From CALEAR01 sp035301485 (GTDB taxonomy: Bacteria > Pseudomonadota > Gammaproteobacteria > Pseudomonadales > Alcanivoracaceae): DNA of 64,000 bases. Within the stretch, counting starts at the first letter, position 1. The number at the start of each line of letters is the position of its first letter. Of this stretch, positions 61,163 to 64,000 are shown in pieces. The notes under the pieces are model-generated. The model had not been told where the DNA came from. It ran no database searches and saw only the letters and a list, made by a program, of their open reading frames with translations. The position numbers and the translations under genes were made by a program. The stretch spans positions 62,001-126,000 of the forward strand of contig DATGUF010000011.1 in NCBI GenBank assembly GCA_035301485.1. The letters run 5' to 3'.

Positions 61163-63427
61163 ATGAAACGCACCTTAAGCCATTCATATTTATTGGTGTT
61201 GCTTTTAGTGTTGGCTACGCTGCCATTAACAGCATGTAAAAGTTCAGGAAGCGATGCGACGGATATCGCTGAAGTAGTTGAGCTTGAGCCACAGCCTGAA
61301 GATGAAAATCTGAATCCAGAGGATGAAACAGATAAAGAACCAGAAGAGCCAACAGTAGAAGAACCCACGGCGGTAAATTTGCAGTGGCAACACTACGAAC
61401 GCGCGGAAGATTATCCCAATACGAAAAAAGAAACCGTTTGGATTCCTGTTAAAAATAAAGATGGAAGTATTCTAGATTTTTCAGCGACGCTAACGCGCCC
61501 TGCGGATGAAAATGGCAATGTGGTGAATAAAAAACTCCCTACTATTGCTACTTTCACAGGCTACAACCAATCGTTAATGGGTATGGCGCCAGGCGAGCTT
61601 GGTAGTTTGGCTGGCAGCAGCGATTATTTAGTAAAGCGTGGTTATAACACCATTACCATCGATACGCGGGGTACTGGTTCAACAGGCGGTGCTTGGCAGG
61701 CTTTTGGTGAGCTGAGCACCCAACACGACATACCGCAATTACTTGAATATATCGGCACGCAAGATTGGTCGGACGGTAACATAGGTGCCACTGGGCCTTC
61801 TTTGATGGGTATTAATGCCTTGTTCGCTGGCGCCACTGAAAGTGAATACTTAAAAGCTATTTATGCCATCGTACCAATGGCTGATGCTTACCGAGATATT
61901 GTTTTCCAAGGAGGGCAAATTAATGTGGGTTTCATTCCATTATGGATAGGCTTAGTGGAAGGCTTGGGGCTTCCGCCAACACCCGCCGAATTTTCATCAG
62001 ATAACCCTACCCGATATTTGCAAAAATTAGTGGGGCGCTTAACTAACCTTGTTACTGAGGAATTTCCTGTAGGCACCATTACTCAAGCACTGCTAAATCA
62101 AGGTGATACTGCCTATGATTCGGATTTTTGGCGCGAACGCTCAGTGATCGAATACGCGGATAAAATTAAAGTACCCACTTTTATAGTGGGTGGTTTGGAC
62201 GATTTGTTTCAGCGTGGTGAGCCACTGCTATATGAGGCGTTAAAGGGCCATACAACAGCCAAACTGTTGATGGGGCCGTGGAGCCATTTTGGTGGTTCCG
62301 CAGTAAGCGGTTTAACAGATTATGGGTTGCCTTCTTCAGAAAACATTCAGCTTGCTTGGTTTGATCAATATCTAAAGGGGCTTGATGCAGGCGCTGAAGA
62401 GATGCCACCCGTCACTCAGTATTTTAAAGGGGCCGATTATTATCGAACCAGTAGTGATTGGGTTCATCCTGATACTTATGTGGAAACATTTTACTTACAC
62501 GGCAAGCCTCCTATTTTTGAAGGGGTGGAGCTACCTGTACAAGATTTAGGGCAAGCCCTTGATGCTTTATTGGAGGAAACACAGCTTAACAACGTCACAG
62601 ATCCTGTGTTTGATTTAGTGAAGCAACTGACCTTCGGGATTGTTGATTTGAAAAAAATCGTTGGCAGCGTTACAGGCATTTTAAACCCAGATAAAATTCC
62701 CGATATGCTAGCCACTTTAATGGATCCAGCACCTGGCGGTTTAAGCAAAGAGGCGCCTGCTGCACAGAACGCGGGAGCGCGTAGTAGTATGTTGCAGCAC
62801 CCTATCGGTGGTGTGTGTTCGCGTAGCACTAGCCAATGGACGGCAGGGCTGGTAGGAATGTTGCTACCATTCTGCACTGAGAATAATAATATTAATGAAA
62901 CGCTCGAAGTGGTGTTTACCACAGAGCCTTTTACAGAAGACATGATTATTAATGGGCCTATTGCTGCGGAGTTATGGGTCTCTACAACAGCTGCTAACAC
63001 AGGGCTTTCAGTGACTATAGCAACAGTGGATGAAAGCTTGGGTATTCCTCTTTCCACAGCCCTAACAAACGGTATATTGCTGGCCTCTATGAGTAATCTT
63101 GATGAGGCTAAGTCGCGCTATATCGATGGTAAGCTGGTGCAACCATGGCATCCATTTACAAAAGAAAAAGAGCAAACGCTAGAAAGAAATAAAATCTTCC
63201 CCGTTCAGGTGGAAGTGTTTGCCACTTCAGCTGTGATTAAGAAAGGGCAAAGGTTACGGGTAAGTATTGGCCCTAGCGATTTTCCTCATGGGCTAAGTAC
63301 AGTGCCTGATCTTCTTGATGGTCCTGTTGGCATCATGACTATTTACAGTGACGAAGAGCACCCTTCACGTATTAATATCCCAGTAATACCTGCAGAGGCA
63401 TTGCATATACCCGTACAGGGGGAGTGA
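61163..63427 (+). CDS. CocE/NonD-family lipoprotein hydrolase
   Basis: This 754-residue protein has a lipoprotein signal with lipobox LTAC (Cys at about residue 25), then an acidic Glu/Pro-rich linker of about 45 residues. An alpha/beta hydrolase domain follows with candidate nucleophile Ser in TGPSLMGINA, candidate Asp in VGGLDDLFQ and candidate His in GPWSHFGGS. The last 200 or so residues look like the X-Pro dipeptidyl-peptidase C-terminal beta domain (around GPIAAELWVST and GQRLRVSIGPSDFPHG). Relatives cleave esters or peptides; the substrate is unknown. The lipid anchor suggests a cell-surface or periplasmic location. Confidence 0.85.
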   Translation: MKRTLSHSYLLVLLLVLATLPLTACKSSGSDATDIAEVVELEPQPEDENLNPEDETDKEPEEPTVEEPTAVNLQWQHYERAEDYPNTKKETVWIPVKNKDGSILDFSATLTRPADENGNVVNKKLPTIATFTGYNQSLMGMAPGELGSLAGSSDYLVKRGYNTITIDTRGTGSTGGAWQAFGELSTQHDIPQLLEYIGTQDWSDGNIGATGPSLMGINALFAGATESEYLKAIYAIVPMADAYRDIVFQGGQINVGFIPLWIGLVEGLGLPPTPAEFSSDNPTRYLQKLVGRLTNLVTEEFPVGTITQALLNQGDTAYDSDFWRERSVIEYADKIKVPTFIVGGLDDLFQRGEPLLYEALKGHTTAKLLMGPWSHFGGSAVSGLTDYGLPSSENIQLAWFDQYLKGLDAGAEEMPPVTQYFKGADYYRTSSDWVHPDTYVETFYLHGKPPIFEGVELPVQDLGQALDALLEETQLNNVTDPVFDLVKQLTFGIVDLKKIVGSVTGILNPDKIPDMLATLMDPAPGGLSKEAPAAQNAGARSSMLQHPIGGVCSRSTSQWTAGLVGMLLPFCTENNNINETLEVVFTTEPFTEDMIINGPIAAELWVSTTAANTGLSVTIATVDESLGIPLSTALTNGILLASMSNLDEAKSRYIDGKLVQPWHPFTKEKEQTLERNKIFPVQVEVFATSAVIKKGQRLRVSIGPSDFPHGLSTVPDLLDGPVGIMTIYSDEEHPSRINIPVIPAEALHIPVQGE

Positions 63428-63617
63428 AGTTGTTTTTATAATACCGTTGTGCTGAATGCATAGCGGTATTTTATGCAAAATATCAATTGTTAAAATAAGG
63501 AAAATAATTATAAAAACACGGAAATCTGACTAGGGTGTCGGTAAAAGCTTACAGACATAAGAACGGTTGGACGTTATCTTATGAGCCTACGTATGGACAC
63601 AGAAAGGTGGCAAGAAG

Positions 63618-63827
63618 ATGAGCCAACAAGTAGATTTGTTTTATAAAAAATTATCAGAAGCGACAGGCATGCCAGAAACTGAAGTGGTGGGTGCCGTTAA
63701 GCGAATAGTTCATAAATTAGAAATTATTCATGATTACGATTTGGAAGAACAGATTGCTCTTCATCCCAAGGCTTTGCTCACTGTTTTTACACGGGCTTTA
63801 ACTTCAGATGAGAAAAGGCTGCACTAG
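63618..63827 (+). CDS. Small hypothetical protein (69 residues)
   Basis: I do not recognise a family. The product is a soluble, helical-looking protein with many charged residues (SEATGMPETEVVGAVKRIVHK, then DLEEQIALHPKALLTVF). It has no Cys, signal or membrane segment. AGAAAGGTGG lies upstream, giving a plausible ribosome binding site, and a strong terminator follows 48 bases after the stop, which argues for a real single-gene unit. Confidence 0.6.
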   Translation: MSQQVDLFYKKLSEATGMPETEVVGAVKRIVHKLEIIHDYDLEEQIALHPKALLTVFTRALTSDEKRLH

Positions 63828-63874
63828 CCACTCTTGTATAGAATAAACCTAAATGCGATATACGTTCTTTTAGG

Positions 63875-63900
63875 GGCGCACTCTGGTGCGCCTTTTTTTT
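63875..63900 (+). terminator. Rho-independent terminator after the small hypothetical gene
   Basis: GGCGCAC (63875-63881) pairs with GTGCGCC (63886-63892), followed by eight T. Confidence 0.92.
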
Positions 63901-63972
63901 GTGGTCAATATTTTAAATTTTTAATAGGTTAAGGTTACGGATGGTTATGCCATTAACGCGAGAAGGCTATTT

Positions 63973-64000
63973 ATGAACTACTACAATACCAATGCTGAGA
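63973..64000 (+). CDS. Start of a gene cut by the window edge
   Basis: An ATG with AGAAGG six bases upstream opens a frame that encodes MNYYNTNAE before the window ends. This start resembles those of some class I SAM-dependent methyltransferases, but nine residues are far too few to be sure. Confidence 0.35.

Noticed and set aside
1..64000. CRISPR arrays, insertion sequences, integrases or prophage
   Set aside because: I saw no regularly spaced repeats, no transposase or integrase frames and no phage structural genes in the window.

Overview
The window reads as chromosomal DNA of a Gram-negative gammaproteobacterium, most likely a Pseudomonadales/Oceanospirillales-type marine or sediment bacterium. 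The evidence is a set of conserved neighbourhoods: secA-argJ-mutT facing yacG-coaE-pilD-pilC-pilB; an rsmZ-like RNA next to fdxA and mutS; pncC-recA-recX; and alaS-lysC-csrA-tRNA-Ser. All are shared with Pseudomonas and relatives. Genus and species cannot be read from this sequence alone.

Layout. 1-6.6 kb: end of secA, argJ and mutT, then a reverse-strand operon for type IV pilus assembly (pilB, pilC, pilD) with coaE and yacG. 6.7-14.8 kb: an MHS-type transporter, then an apparent accessory block encoding an outer-membrane porin-cytochrome conduit in the order mtrA-mtrB-mtrC, preceded by an FNR/Anr-like site. 15-20.3 kb: SirB2, a nucleoside deaminase, a DUF2789 protein and a Fur-boxed iron(III) ABC transporter (fbpABC type). 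20.4-25 kb: acyl-CoA synthetase, an SDR dehydrogenase, and DUF485 plus an acetate symporter. 25-31.7 kb: tRNA-Arg, a CsrA/RsmA-sequestering small RNA with a perfect GacA-type upstream site, fdxA, mutS, an AEC transporter, pncC, a LexA-boxed recA, and recX. 31.7-39.7 kb: folA, the DUF2868/DUF3482 GTPase pair, alaS, lysC, csrA and tRNA-Ser. 39.7-44.5 kb: a frameshifted SMR efflux gene, four little-characterised reverse-strand genes and dinB. 44.6-52 kb: ppc, a rhomboid protease and a complete TRAP transporter (TatT-DctP-DctQ-DctM). 52-64 kb: aldehyde dehydrogenase, glpK, argF, argD, monothiol glutaredoxin, an RND/MMPL exporter with an acidic repeat, a candidate orphan small RNA, a lipoprotein CocE-type hydrolase, a small unknown gene, and the first codons of another gene.

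Genes acting together. MtrA, MtrB and MtrC should form a trans-outer-membrane electron wire for extracellular or outer-surface terminal electron acceptors; no inner-membrane quinol oxidase (CymA/NapC type) is present here to feed it. CsrA (39.3 kb) and its likely decoy RNA RsmZ (25.4 kb) form a GacA-controlled post-transcriptional switch. RecA, RecX, MutS, MutT and DinB are repair and mutagenesis functions. ArgJ, ArgD and ArgF belong to arginine synthesis and lie in two separate places.

The observations most worth checking are the RsmZ-like RNA, the unusual haem inventory of the Mtr proteins (a CX5CH motif in MtrC and nine rather than ten CXXCH in MtrA), the structured candidate RNA at about 60.92-61.02 kb, and the single-base frameshift in the SMR gene.
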